Of a stretch of 64,000 bases of DNA, positions 43,205-52,237 are shown piece by piece. The stretch is from Colwellia sp. (lineage in GTDB: Bacteria; Pseudomonadota; Gammaproteobacteria; Enterobacterales; Alteromonadaceae), in NCBI GenBank assembly GCA_026196955.1, contig JAPHTO010000061.1, positions 1 to 64,000 on the forward strand, given 5' to 3'. A program made the translations under genes and the position numbers. How positions within the stretch are numbered: position 1 is the first letter of the stretch; each line of letters begins with the position of its first letter. The notes under the pieces were generated by a model. That model was not told the origin of the DNA, ran no database searches, and saw nothing but the letters and a program-made list of their open reading frames with translations.

Positions 43205-43528
43205 TTATTTTATCCCTAATTATTTAACCGCTGATGTTTTATATGCCTACGCCCCAGACTCAAGATTATTAAGTCGAAAGCCTTTAAAATAGCACGTGGT
43301 ATTTTGATGATCATAATATCCTTGATTTGTAGTTTTCTTTCACAACTAATAAAAAACTTTACTACTAAGTAACACTGTATGAATAAAAATGAAATGTACA
43401 TTACAAGACATTACAAGCCATGATATAAACCATTATTTCTTTCAAATAACTCTAGTATCGCGCAGTCTTTGTCATACAATAAGCTAGAAAAAAAGATTAA
43501 CAGGTTTCTATTAATTAATGAGGGTAGC
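43205..43528. other. 324-base gap between the nuclease-like gene and the phospholipase-D gene
   Basis: No gene recognised. It must hold the divergent promoters of both neighbours. A tandem ten-base repeat ACATTACAAG occurs at 43398-43407 and 43408-43417. An in-frame ATG-less extension of the phospholipase gene reaches back to 43469, but the ribosome site favours 43529. Confidence 0.5.
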
Positions 43529-45091
43529 ATGGAAGTATTGAAAAAGAGTTCGCCTAAAAAGCTCATCATATTTTCTTGTCTAGCAATCATTGCTCTTATT
43601 TTTTTATTTAACTTCTCTTCTCCCGAGCAAGATCACATTCTAGACTCCAATCAAGATTTTTGCGCCTCGGTTAAGCAAAAGCCCCAATTAGCCTTGTCAA
43701 AATACCTAGCCCCCTATAAAGAAAGAATGCAACAAAGCACAGGCGTTTATGTTTTAGAGCAAGGTACTGAAGCCATGCTAACGAGAGCTTGGCTAACAGA
43801 GCATGCTGAGCAAACTATTGATGTTCAATACTTTATATTTTCAACTGACAATATTGGTTTAATCGCCGTTGATTATTTAGTAAAAGCCGCAGAAAGAGGC
43901 GTAAAAATAAGAGTATTGGTTGACGATATTATGATTGAGGCGCATGGCGATGAGTTATTGAAATTAGCCGCCCATGAAAACTTATCGATAAAAGTGTACA
44001 ACCCAATGGCTAATATAGGTAAAAATATTGCTGAAAAGCTTTATAACCTAGCAACTAATTTTCATGATTTTAACCAAAGAATGCACAATAAAACGTTCAC
44101 CGTTGACTCAAAAGTATCAATTACTGGCGGTAGAAATGTTGCCGATGAATATTTTGGTTATGACCATGCGTATAACTTCAGAGACAGAGATGTACTGTTG
44201 CTTGGTGGTAAAACAGCAGAGATTAAAAACTCATTTAACCAATTTTGGCACAGCGAATTAAGTGTCTCTGTAGAAGACCTAGTCAGCAGTAAAGAGGTAT
44301 TTAACACCAACTATGACGCCTTACATCAATACGCCTGTAACCCCGCCAATTTTGTCCCAAAAATAAGAAGCCAAATACATGATCTTCCATCCGTTTTCAA
44401 AGCAATAGAACAAGCAGGACATCTTCACTGGCTTGGCAATGTTGAGTATATTTCAGATTTGCCGGGTAAAAATAATAAAAATGTATTTTTAGGTGGTAGC
44501 GGGCTATCAACTGAGCGTCTCGTCAAGCTAGTTGAAAATGCTAAAAAATCTATCATTATTCAAACTCCCTATTTAATCACTACCGAGTTAAGTCGCAACC
44601 TGTTCAAAGCCCTTGTTGATAAAGGTGTGGAAATAAAAATACTAACCAACAGTTTGGCATCTAACGATAACTTAGAAGCATTTAGCGGTTATCAAAGAGA
44701 CAGAAAAGCGCTGTTAAATACCGGCGTAGAAATTTATGAATTTAAACCTGACGCACAAATTAGACAAAAAGTGATGTCGGAAGTGATGCAAGGACAGCTG
44801 AAAACAATGCCGATATTTGGGCTACATTCAAAGTCTATGATTATTGATGATGCAATAACGGTGATCGGTACTTTTAACTTAGACCCACGTAGCGCTAACT
44901 TAAATACTGAAAGTATTACCCTTATTCCATCAAAAGCGTTATCAAAGCAGGTTAAAGCGGGCATGTTAGAGGAAATGCAACCTGAAAATGCATGGTTAGT
45001 TACTCATTCATGGAATCCTGATGGCGAAGAAGCGCTGCTAAAGCGTTTAAAAGTAAAATTAAGGCGCGTTGTACCTAAGGGCATTCTTTAG
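43529..45091 (+). CDS. phospholipase D family protein, cardiolipin-synthase-like (ClsC/YmdC type)
   Basis: A 520-residue protein with an N-terminal membrane anchor (about residues 11-28, LIIFSCLAIIALIFLF). Two HKD motifs form the active site: RMHNKTFTVDSK (about residue 185, HxKx4D) and GLHSKSMIIDDA (about residue 432). Following each are GGRNVADEYF and GTFNLDPRSANLNTE, as in ClsC. GAGG five bases before ATG 43529 sets the start. It would transfer phosphatidyl groups at the inner-membrane surface, as in cardiolipin synthesis; a partner such as YmdB is not adjacent. Confidence 0.88.
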   Translation: MEVLKKSSPKKLIIFSCLAIIALIFLFNFSSPEQDHILDSNQDFCASVKQKPQLALSKYLAPYKERMQQSTGVYVLEQGTEAMLTRAWLTEHAEQTIDVQYFIFSTDNIGLIAVDYLVKAAERGVKIRVLVDDIMIEAHGDELLKLAAHENLSIKVYNPMANIGKNIAEKLYNLATNFHDFNQRMHNKTFTVDSKVSITGGRNVADEYFGYDHAYNFRDRDVLLLGGKTAEIKNSFNQFWHSELSVSVEDLVSSKEVFNTNYDALHQYACNPANFVPKIRSQIHDLPSVFKAIEQAGHLHWLGNVEYISDLPGKNNKNVFLGGSGLSTERLVKLVENAKKSIIIQTPYLITTELSRNLFKALVDKGVEIKILTNSLASNDNLEAFSGYQRDRKALLNTGVEIYEFKPDAQIRQKVMSEVMQGQLKTMPIFGLHSKSMIIDDAITVIGTFNLDPRSANLNTESITLIPSKALSKQVKAGMLEEMQPENAWLVTHSWNPDGEEALLKRLKVKLRRVVPKGIL

Positions 45092-45212
45092 CGCCATGAG
45101 CGAATAGCTTGCATATATTTTTACCGAGCACCTCTATGCAAAATTAGAAACATTAAGAACAGCCGAGATTGAGCATGATGCTAACTAAATGCGCTAAAGC
45201 ACCACAATCAAA

Positions 45213-46808
45213 TTAAGGCTGATAGTAAATTGGTGATGCTGGACCTACTGGCAAACCAAAACCAAATACCCAGACATAGAATAAAACAACCCAACCAACT
45301 AAAAATACTATACTGTATGGCAACATTGTTGCGACTAGAGTACCAATCCCCATGTCCTTTTTATATTTTGCTGCTACGGCTAAAATCAAACCAAAGTAAC
45401 TCATCATTGGCGTTATTAAATTGGTGACCGAATCACCAATTCGATAAGCTGCTTGAATTGTTTCAGGAGCGTAGCCAATTAACATAAGCATAGGAACAAA
45501 TATAGGCGCAGTGGCAGCCCATTGCGCTGAAGATGAGCCTAAACTTAAATTGATTAACGCGCAGAGTAAAATAAAACCAATAAATACTTCTGGCCCTGTA
45601 AGGCTTAAAGCTTGCAACATTGCAGCACCTTTAATCGCTATAATGGTGCCAAAATTAGTCCATTTGAAGAATGCGACAAATTGAGCAGCAAAAAATACCA
45701 GTACGATATAAAGCCCCATTGAACTAATGCTTTTTGCCATTGCATCAATCACATCTCGGTCATTTTTCATTGTTCCTACCACTTTACCGTAGACAAAACC
45801 GGGGATGGCAAAAGTAATAAAAATAAATGCAACAATTCCCTTGAGAAAAGGAGAGCCCGCTACTAATCCCGTTTCAGGATTTCGTAGTATGCCATTTTCA
45901 GGAACGATACTAAGGGCTAATACAATGCACATGAGTATGAATGTAAAGCCAGCCCAGCGAAGACCTTTTTTTTCTAATGGTGAAATTTTGTCAACTGTGT
46001 TCGCCGATAGGTCAATGCTAGCATCACTTGGATCATATTTTCCAAGGCGAGGCTCTACAATTTTCTCGGTAATGACTGTTCCTAAAATAGCGATAAGGAA
46101 GGTTGAAATCATCATAAAATACCAGTTAGCTTCTGCGCCAACCACATATTCAGGATCAATCATTTGTGCTGCCGGTGTGGTAATACCCGCAAGTAAGGGA
46201 TCAATGGTTCCAAGCAGTAAATTTGCGCTATAACCACCTGAAACACCTGCAAAAGCAGCAGCTAAACCAGCAAGAGGGTGGCGACCAAGGCTATGAAAAA
46301 TCATCGCCGCCATTGGGATCAATACCACATAGCCTAACTCTGAAGCGGTATTTGATAAAATTGCCGCCAAAACTATCATAAAAGTGACAAGGCGCTTAGA
46401 TGCCCCCATAACCATATTTCGCATTGTCGCTGATAATAGCCCTGAATGCTCTGCAACACTCACACCCAAAATTGCGACTAAAACAGTACCGAGTGGAGCA
46501 AAACCAGTGAAGTTTGTAACCAAGCTAGTAACAATACGATGTAAGCCCTCAACTGACATCAGGCTAACAACTTCAATAACACCGTCTGGATCGCGCCCTT
46601 TAGCACCCAGTGGTCGAGGATCTACCGCGCTTAAACCAAACCAATCGGCGATACCACTACCAATAATAATGGCAATACAAAAAATAGCGAATAAAGTAAT
46701 TGGATGGGGTAGTAAGTTCCCCAGAAACTCGACCGTAGCCAAAAATCGATTAAACAAACCATTGTTTGGTTGATTATTTGACTGCTCATTTTTAACCACA
46801 GAAGTCAT
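45213..46808 (-). CDS. AbgT-family transporter
   Basis: A 531-residue inner-membrane carrier with about 11-12 helices. AbgT motifs include LGNLLPHPITLFAIFCIAI, GLHRIVTSLVTNFTGFAPLG, the GLSANLLLGTIDPLLAGITT-like stretch (GYSANLLLGTIDPL), and the end block GDSVTNLITPMMSYFGLILA. Members import p-aminobenzoyl-glutamate or export sulphonamides. ATG 46808 is used, with GAGA six bases upstream; an earlier in-frame start at 46880 adds a cysteine-rich stretch unlike relatives. The gene stands alone and converges with the phospholipase gene. Confidence 0.9.
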   Translation of the reverse strand: MTSVVKNEQSNNQPNNGLFNRFLATVEFLGNLLPHPITLFAIFCIAIIIGSGIADWFGLSAVDPRPLGAKGRDPDGVIEVVSLMSVEGLHRIVTSLVTNFTGFAPLGTVLVAILGVSVAEHSGLLSATMRNMVMGASKRLVTFMIVLAAILSNTASELGYVVLIPMAAMIFHSLGRHPLAGLAAAFAGVSGGYSANLLLGTIDPLLAGITTPAAQMIDPEYVVGAEANWYFMMISTFLIAILGTVITEKIVEPRLGKYDPSDASIDLSANTVDKISPLEKKGLRWAGFTFILMCIVLALSIVPENGILRNPETGLVAGSPFLKGIVAFIFITFAIPGFVYGKVVGTMKNDRDVIDAMAKSISSMGLYIVLVFFAAQFVAFFKWTNFGTIIAIKGAAMLQALSLTGPEVFIGFILLCALINLSLGSSSAQWAATAPIFVPMLMLIGYAPETIQAAYRIGDSVTNLITPMMSYFGLILAVAAKYKKDMGIGTLVATMLPYSIVFLVGWVVLFYVWVFGFGLPVGPASPIYYQP

Positions 46809-46944
46809 AAATATTCTCAAATTCAGTACAATGTTGAGAAACATATCATGGACAACCCTGTTGCACCAGTTACATGCCATTGTGATATTTATACTTTATC
46901 TACGCAGAGAGAAATATATCTAGCTAACCAGCACAATCAGTAGC

Positions 46945-48150
46945 TTAATTATCAACAAGTGAAGTCACTACTTGCGGGTTATTATGCAAAGTACGATGTA
47001 CCGGACAGCGATCAGCTATTTCCATAAGTCGTGCTTTTTCCGGTTCACTTAATGCGCCAAATAGCTGAACTTTACGAATTAACGACTCCATCTTTAAGCC
47101 TTTACTCTCGGCACTGCCTGCATCCTCCAAATAGTTACGCTCATGTGACAAAGACACTTCTACGTGTTCGAGAGGAATTTTTTTACGATCCGCATACATT
47201 CGAATTGTCATCGCAGTGCAAGTACCTAAAGCCGCGAGTAGATGCTCATAAGGATCTGGCCCTGAGTTTTTGCCGCCTACTTGTACAGGCTCATCGGCAT
47301 ACCAGTGATGGTGATCACTAAAGACTTCCTGCTGAAATTTATGATCAAGCTCCGCCACCATAACATGCCCTTTAGCCAGTTTAGGGCTCGATGTTTTAGC
47401 TGCTGGAATATAACGACTTGCCCAGCCCGAAATTGTTTGGGCGACATATTCACTGTCGCTAGACTTTGATAACAGATGATCCGCGGTATCTAAACTAACG
47501 AAGCTTTTAGGGTGCTTAGCAGCCTTATAAATTTTCTCGGCATCGGCAATCTCAACAGTTAAATCAACAGGAGAGTGCATGACCAATAACGCTTTATTCA
47601 GGTGCTTTATGTGTTCAGTTGTTTGATTACGCAAATCATCTAAAAATTGCTTTTTAATAGTGAACTCACGCGCGCCTAAATTCACTGTTGCACATCCTTT
47701 ACTCTCTATAGTCTCAAGATGGGCATCAAAATTGTGGATAACATGGCCTGCCTCAAACGGAGCGCCAATAGTCACTACCGCTTTCACTTTTGGCAGTTGT
47801 GCTGCCATCGCTAATACAGCGGCTCCGCCAAGGCTATGGCCGATGAGTAATTGCGGCGCTTCATAATTTTCTTCAAGAAATGTTGCCGCTGAGAGTAAAT
47901 CTTCAGTATTAGATGAAAAGTTGGTGTTAGCAAAGTCGCCATCACTATTACCTAGGCCGGTAAAATCAAATCGAAAAACGGCAAAACCATGTTGTACCAA
48001 AAATCGACTAATGCGTGAGGCTGCGGCAACATCTTTACCACAGGTGAAACAATGGGCAAATAATACATAAGCGCGCACTGTACTGTCAGGCGTTTCAAGC
48101 AATCCGGCTAGCTTTTGTCCTTGACTAGAAAATTCTATTTTTGTTCTCAT
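46945..48150 (-). CDS. alpha/beta-hydrolase fused to OsmC-type peroxide-detoxifying domain
   Basis: A 401-residue bifunctional protein. Residues about 1-250 are an alpha/beta hydrolase with the nucleophile elbow [17 protein letters not shown], a later aspartate in [11 protein letters not shown], and histidine in DTADHLLS. Residues about 265-401 are an OsmC/Ohr-like domain with its two cysteines in [19 protein letters not shown] and DRCPVHRTL. OsmC proteins reduce organic peroxides with thiols. This fusion is known in proteobacteria but its substrate is not. It is last in an eight-gene operon with copper and thiol-redox genes, which fits a stress role. Confidence 0.88.
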   Translation of the reverse strand: MRTKIEFSSQGQKLAGLLETPDSTVRAYVLFAHCFTCGKDVAAASRISRFLVQHGFAVFRFDFTGLGNSDGDFANTNFSSNTEDLLSAATFLEENYEAPQLLIGHSLGGAAVLAMAAQLPKVKAVVTIGAPFEAGHVIHNFDAHLETIESKGCATVNLGAREFTIKKQFLDDLRNQTTEHIKHLNKALLVMHSPVDLTVEIADAEKIYKAAKHPKSFVSLDTADHLLSKSSDSEYVAQTISGWASRYIPAAKTSSPKLAKGHVMVAELDHKFQQEVFSDHHHWYADEPVQVGGKNSGPDPYEHLLAALGTCTAMTIRMYADRKKIPLEHVEVSLSHERNYLEDAGSAESKGLKMESLIRKVQLFGALSEPEKARLMEIADRCPVHRTLHNNPQVVTSLVDN

Positions 48151-48191
48151 TGTCTCAATCCCCGTGTTTGTTCTGCGTTTATTCTTGACTG

Positions 48192-48770
48192 TTAAACCGG
48201 TAATAATGGTTCAATAACCGCTTGCCAATCAGCAAGCGTTGATTTGTGATCAACAGGCACTTTATTGGCATTATTGATGAATAATGTCGGTGTTGCCCAA
48301 ACGGCCTTCGTAGCCGCATAACGAATAGGAGTACGTGCTTGCTGATAAATATCGCTGTCAGCCATTCTGTTTATAAATTTTTCACGATCTTGACCTGCAT
48401 GCTCCTGAGCAAAACTCGCCACAAGTTGTAAAAGATCGGCATGAGTTTTATCGAGAAAACGGCCATTATAAAACTGTGATTGGCGCTCAAAAATAAAGGT
48501 GGTGAAATCATAAAATTTATTGGCATCTCCCTCAGCTAATGCAAACAAACCTAAACTCATATCCCAAGCTTGTCGGTGATTACTCAGCGTTATCAAGTGA
48601 ACCCTTAAGCTGACCGATTTATCTTGGTAGTGCTTGGCAACCTCAAGCAAGGTAGGCCAAATGGTACGTGAATGGGGACATTGAATATCAATAAAGGCAT
48701 CAATCGTTATTTGAGCGGCGGCATCGCCCAGTAAAAATCCGCTCGGACGATGTGGTATAGGTATACTCAT
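48192..48770 (-). CDS. DsbA-like thioredoxin-fold protein with CxxS site
   Basis: A 192-residue thioredoxin-fold protein of the DsbA/thioredoxin-4 group without a signal peptide. The active site is [14 protein letters not shown]31 is kept but the second cysteine is serine (S34), giving a monothiol CPHS. The cis-proline loop is [10 protein letters not shown]. An alpha-helical insertion lies between. Monothiol versions reduce or isomerise via glutathione or bind a metal, so it may not be an oxidant. It lies between the DoxX and hydrolase-OsmC genes in the bufferin-type operon. Confidence 0.82.
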   Translation of the reverse strand: MSIPIPHRPSGFLLGDAAAQITIDAFIDIQCPHSRTIWPTLLEVAKHYQDKSVSLRVHLITLSNHRQAWDMSLGLFALAEGDANKFYDFTTFIFERQSQFYNGRFLDKTHADLLQLVASFAQEHAGQDREKFINRMADSDIYQQARTPIRYAATKAVWATPTLFINNANKVPVDHKSTLADWQAVIEPLLPV

Positions 48771-48783
48771 ATTAATTTCTCCG

Positions 48784-49257
48784 CTATTTTACTTTTGTAT
48801 TAAAAAGCTGCTCTTCGATAAAGCGATCCAACGCTAAGCGTCCGCCACTAAAAATGACCACTTGTAATAAAAGTGTTCCCCATAACACGTGTTCGGCAAA
48901 CGCTGCTGCTGCAATGTCTTCTAAACTGATCACTGCAACTATATTGACAAAAAACAGGCCTAAGGCAGAAAAACGACTAGCCATTCCCACCATAAGTAAC
49001 AAGGGAAGTATGATTTCTGCAGCCGTGCCTAAATAAGCGGCTAATTCAAAGGGTAATACTGGCACTTGATATTCATATTCAAATAACATCAAGGTACTGT
49101 CCCAGTCTCTTAATTTAGTTAGCCCAGAAGCAAAAAATGCCCAACCAACATAAAAACGAGCGGCGAGTAATGCAACTGGCTCTAATAAGCTAATTTTACT
49201 GGCCAGTGAAATATAAAGCTGACTAAAAGGTATCAGACGTTGTTTTAAGGTATTCAT
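48784..49257 (-). CDS. DoxX-family membrane protein
   Basis: A 157-residue membrane protein with four hydrophobic helices. DoxX features are LLAARFYVGWAFFASGLTKLRDW at the start, then LGTAAEIILPLLLMVGMASR. DoxX proteins often accompany DUF692/DUF2063 genes. Function is unknown, though redox or quinone-linked roles have been proposed for the family. It begins two bases after the DUF2063 stop and is certainly in the same operon. Confidence 0.85.
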   Translation of the reverse strand: MNTLKQRLIPFSQLYISLASKISLLEPVALLAARFYVGWAFFASGLTKLRDWDSTLMLFEYEYQVPVLPFELAAYLGTAAEIILPLLLMVGMASRFSALGLFFVNIVAVISLEDIAAAAFAEHVLWGTLLLQVVIFSGGRLALDRFIEEQLFNTKVK

Positions 49258-49259
49258 AA

Positions 49260-50063
49260 TTAATTCTCTTTAAAGGTGTAAATTAAATTTCGTTCGATGG
49301 CTTTTACTAGCCAGTGTTCAAATGAAAAGTGATTGTTTCCATTTGCATTATTAAGCGCGTTAGCAAGTGATTGTCCTGACATTAAACTGCGCATAAATTC
49401 AGCTTCACCAGTCATAAGGGTGGCTACTTTTGGCTGAAATTCAGGCCGATAGACCATCACAGTTTGCGCTGCTAAAGGTGATGCAAGTGCTTGCTGTGCA
49501 TTATTCAATGACGCTTTTCGTTGCCGCTCATCCACGCCATGATGCGCATAAAAAATATCACCAATAGGGTATTTTGTTTCAAGCAACTTCACGTTTGCAT
49601 TGAACTTGACAATAATATGCTCAGGCTGACAATCCCCCAGTAGTTGTAATGACGATTGCTCAAACGTTTGATCTATACCATGCAATGCACAGTGAACCTG
49701 CCAATCTAACGCAGCGCAATCGGCCAGATAGGGGTATTCATAACCAACCTCTGTCGTGCTAATAAAACCTGCTAAAGCTGCTCCCCATTGCGCCCAATCC
49801 CCTTGATTAGGAGGTGATGATTTTAAAAACTGATGAGCTATGTGCTGACTAACATCACTATCAAGTAATTCAAAAACAGTGGGAAAACTAATACTTAAGG
49901 CGCGCTCTGCATTCGCCAATAAATTTCGGCGGTAAACATTAATGCCATCAACATCAAAACCACTCTGAGCAATAACCTTGGCATCATCACTCCATATCGC
50001 GGCTAACAAGCCTTGTTGTTCATTTTCGATAGGTTCATCATTATTTGCATAGGGAGCATTCAT
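49260..50063 (-). CDS. bufC: DUF2063 protein, partner of the MNIO enzyme (BufC/HvfC-like)
   Basis: A 267-residue protein. The N-terminal DUF2063 domain (about residues 15-110) has VYRRNLLANAERALSISFPTV and a second half with YEYPYLADCAALDW. The C-terminal part has a MTGEAEFMRSLMSGQSLANAL stretch. Proteins of this kind pair with DUF692 enzymes and are needed for peptide modification in the bufferin and methanobactin systems. Its start overlaps the DUF692 stop by four bases, showing coupled translation. The gene name is by position and family resemblance. Confidence 0.85.
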   Translation of the reverse strand: MNAPYANNDEPIENEQQGLLAAIWSDDAKVIAQSGFDVDGINVYRRNLLANAERALSISFPTVFELLDSDVSQHIAHQFLKSSPPNQGDWAQWGAALAGFISTTEVGYEYPYLADCAALDWQVHCALHGIDQTFEQSSLQLLGDCQPEHIIVKFNANVKLLETKYPIGDIFYAHHGVDERQRKASLNNAQQALASPLAAQTVMVYRPEFQPKVATLMTGEAEFMRSLMSGQSLANALNNANGNNHFSFEHWLVKAIERNLIYTFKEN

Positions 50064-50932
50064 AATTGCTCCCTATGCAAGATAGTCTGTGCAATATCAC
50101 GTGCTTTTTGCGCTTCTTCAATCAGCACAGACCATTGAGGCAAATCGTTATCCCATTCAATCAACGTAGGCACAGCGCCAAATCGTGCTATGGCCAATTG
50201 ATACCCTTGCCAAACTTCATCAGAAACAGGTCGCGCATGATCATCAATCACTAACTGCCCTATTGTTGGTATTTGGCAACCCGCAAGATGAATTTGTGCA
50301 ACACTGTTTACAGGCAAAACATTGATATAATCAGCAACAGATTGCTGAATATCTCCGCCCTCAAAGTTCAAGCTGTTAACAGCAATATTATTAATATCTA
50401 ATAATATTTTTGCCCCTGTACGTTGGCAAAGCTCGGTTAAAAACTCAGCCTCAGATAAATAACTGCCATCAAATTTTACATAGGCAGACACATTTTCAAT
50501 GATAAGTTCTCTGCCTAAAAACGATTGCACTTTATCTACTTGTTCACACATGCGCGCTAAATTGACCTGGGTATGAGCAATAGGTAATAAATCGCCACTA
50601 TGCATGGTTTGTCCATGTTGCTTACCCCAGGTAAAACAGGCATGTTCGGACATCAAAAAGGGGTCAATCATCTGCGTTAAGTTTTTTAAGCGCTCTAAAT
50701 ACGCCATCGGTATGTCATGTTTAGAGCCAAGTCCCATTGATGTTGAATGCAAACTAACAAGATATTTTTCTCTTACCTGATTAAGCACAGATAATGCTGC
50801 GCCTCCTTGGCCAAAAAAATTCTCAGAATGCACTTCAATAAAATCAACTTGCTTAGGCGTGGTTAATATGTCGGTAAAATGTGGGTGCCTTAACCCCACG
50901 CCCACTAATAACGCTTTATTATTTACCAACAT
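50060..50932 (-). CDS. bufB: DUF692 multinuclear non-heme iron oxidative enzyme (BufB/HvfB-like)
   Basis: A 290-residue TIM-barrel enzyme of the MNIO family (relatives: MbnB, TglH, HvfB). Metal-ligand regions are FIEVHSENFF, LMSEHACFTWG, LIIENVSAY, LLDINNIAVNS, AQIHLAG and DDHARPVSDEVW, rich in the expected His, Glu and Asp. MNIO enzymes use iron and oxygen to turn precursor-peptide cysteines into oxazolone or thiooxazole rings. The start at 50932 is chosen because AGGAG (50940-50944) is seven bases away; two in-frame ATGs upstream are too close to it or lie within bufA. It directly follows the precursor gene. Confidence 0.9.
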   Translation of the reverse strand: MLVNNKALLVGVGLRHPHFTDILTTPKQVDFIEVHSENFFGQGGAALSVLNQVREKYLVSLHSTSMGLGSKHDIPMAYLERLKNLTQMIDPFLMSEHACFTWGKQHGQTMHSGDLLPIAHTQVNLARMCEQVDKVQSFLGRELIIENVSAYVKFDGSYLSEAEFLTELCQRTGAKILLDINNIAVNSLNFEGGDIQQSVADYINVLPVNSVAQIHLAGCQIPTIGQLVIDDHARPVSDEVWQGYQLAIARFGAVPTLIEWDNDLPQWSVLIEEAQKARDIAQTILHREQL

Positions 50933-50942
50933 ATTCATTCTC

Positions 50943-51227
50943 CTACGCTTTTTTTGTCTCTTTATATAACTTTTTGGCTTCTTTTTTCGATAATCCACCC
51001 AGTGTCGAGCAAGTGCCTTTTTTCACTAACTTCCACTCACCTTTGTCATTATCAACTTTAGATTGCCCTGCACATGAGTGAGTGCCCGCTAGGTTTGCAC
51101 AATCGTTTTGTGCCGCTTTTGCCACGCCATAGCATTTTTCTTTCTTGCCTCCTGCTTCTGCAGGGGCAACTACGCCGGTAGAAATCACGGCGGCTAATGC
51201 TGCGCTAACTAATAATTTATTGTTCAT
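50943..51227 (-). CDS. bufA: DUF2282 precursor peptide, bufferin-like (BufA1/HvfA-like)
   Basis: A 94-residue precursor. A signal peptide covers about residues 1-25 (SAALAAVISTGVVAPAEAGG), so the product is periplasmic. The mature part has four cysteines: C32 in EKCYGVAKAAQND, C43, C52 in GTHSCAG, and C73 in KKGTCSTLGG, matching the DUF2282 pattern. The lysine-rich end (KKEAKKLYKETKKA) is a probable tail. In related systems some of these cysteines are modified to rings that bind copper. Modification by the adjacent DUF692 enzyme is inferred from the shared gene order. Confidence 0.88.
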   Translation of the reverse strand: MNNKLLVSAALAAVISTGVVAPAEAGGKKEKCYGVAKAAQNDCANLAGTHSCAGQSKVDNDKGEWKLVKKGTCSTLGGLSKKEAKKLYKETKKA

Positions 51228-51258
51228 AATAAATCCTCTATTTTTATCAAGTGAGCAA

Positions 51259-51573
51259 CTAGGTATGTTGCTCTAACCATTGCATTAATTGCTGTGGCGG
51301 TAACCCGCCAACACGTTGGTCAATAATTTCATTATGTTTAACTAACATCATGGTAGGCACACTGCGTATGCCATAATCAGCAGCAATTGTAGGAGCATTA
51401 TCAATATCGATTTTAATGGTGTTAAATCGATCGCTCATTATGCTAGATATACCCTCAACGATTGGTGACATTGATTGACAAGGTCCACACCACGAGGCGC
51501 TAAAATAAAGTAATGTGTACTCGTGCTGTGATATCAGATCATCAATAGCATTGGCTGATGTTAGTTGTTTCAT
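51259..51573 (-). CDS. thioredoxin
   Basis: A 104-residue thioredoxin with the active site SASWCGPCQSMSP (C29, C32). The cis-proline loop is GIRSVPTMMLVK, near residue 74. No signal peptide, so it works in the cytoplasm. It is more divergent than TrxA at its start. It lies second in the bufferin-type operon, 29 bases after the YHS gene and 31 before the precursor gene. Thioredoxin next to bufA is not a standard part of the known four-gene layout, so it may supply reductant or handle copper stress. Confidence 0.9.
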   Translation of the reverse strand: MKQLTSANAIDDLISQHEYTLLYFSASWCGPCQSMSPIVEGISSIMSDRFNTIKIDIDNAPTIAADYGIRSVPTMMLVKHNEIIDQRVGGLPPQQLMQWLEQHT

Positions 51574-51602
51574 CGTTAAAATCTCACTTATATGATTAGC
51601 TG

Positions 51603-52088
51603 TTATTCGTATACTTTTTCGATTTGCGCTTCAGTTAAGCCCTTAATATCAACCCACTTAACTTGTGCGGTTTCGATATAGCCAGGAATGTCAGTTGACC
51701 ATTTCTTTTGCACGTCTTTATTTAGGTTTAGGTATAATTTATCGCCACGGATATGCCACGCTGTTGGGTCAGTATCAAATTTTCTATTCATGGTGACACC
51801 GAAGGCACAGTAGCCACCGTATTGAGGTGCATACTTGCTTGGCTCAGATTTAAATAAGTCACGGTTTGCCGCGTTTGAAAATTGATAAATGGCGCCATTG
51901 TATGCCGCTGTAAATTTATTCGATCCTTTAGTCGGGGCACCTTTGGTGAAATAAGAAACGGTGTCGTAACCTTTTAATGCCAAGTCATTACCGTTTGCAT
52001 TAACTTCAATGTTGGCAGCAAAACTCAAGCTGCTAACCAATAATGCTGAGGTAGCGAAAGTTGTTTTAATCAATGATGAAAGTCTCAT
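51603..52088 (-). CDS. secreted YHS-domain protein
   Basis: A 161-residue protein with a signal peptide (about residues 1-24, ending SSLSFAANI), hence periplasmic. The YHS-like domain spans about residues 38-100, with ALKGYDTVSYFTKGAPTKGS, FSNAANRDLFKSEPSKYAP and QYGGYCAFGVTMNRK. The cysteine in GGYCAFG is the one associated with metal binding in YHS proteins. Copper is the likely metal here because of the operon. It is first in the eight-gene minus-strand operon; an inverted repeat lies 21 bases upstream. Confidence 0.88.
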   Translation of the reverse strand: MRLSSLIKTTFATSALLVSSLSFAANIEVNANGNDLALKGYDTVSYFTKGAPTKGSNKFTAAYNGAIYQFSNAANRDLFKSEPSKYAPQYGGYCAFGVTMNRKFDTDPTAWHIRGDKLYLNLNKDVQKKWSTDIPGYIETAQVKWVDIKGLTEAQIEKVYE

Positions 52089-52108
52089 TTTGTTCTCCAG
52101 AATGTAAT

Positions 52109-52203
52109 GTTCAAAGTTTAATAATTAATAAGGATGTCGTCCTTGGTTGATAATATAGGGCTTTCAATTAGGCTAAAGGAATGACATAGTCCTAACTTTG
52201 AAC
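52109..52203. promoter_or_regulatory. divergent promoter with 10-base inverted repeat and an inner palindrome
   Basis: GTTCAAAGTT (52109-52118) and AACTTTGAAC (52194-52203) are exact inverted copies, 75 bases apart, flanking the region between the YHS operon and the AraC gene. Between them AAGGA-N5-TCCTT (52130-52144) is a palindrome, and AAGGAATGACATAGTCCT (52176-52193) is a looser copy. These are candidates for binding of the adjacent AraC regulator or a metal sensor. Confidence 0.6.
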
Positions 52204-52237
52204 CCAATCGTCCAAAACAATCAAAAGTGAGAAAAAT

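Noticed and set aside
45805-46233. Long + strand open frame opposite the AbgT transporter gene
   Set aside because: Antisense shadow of a clear transporter gene; no ribosome site, no family pattern.
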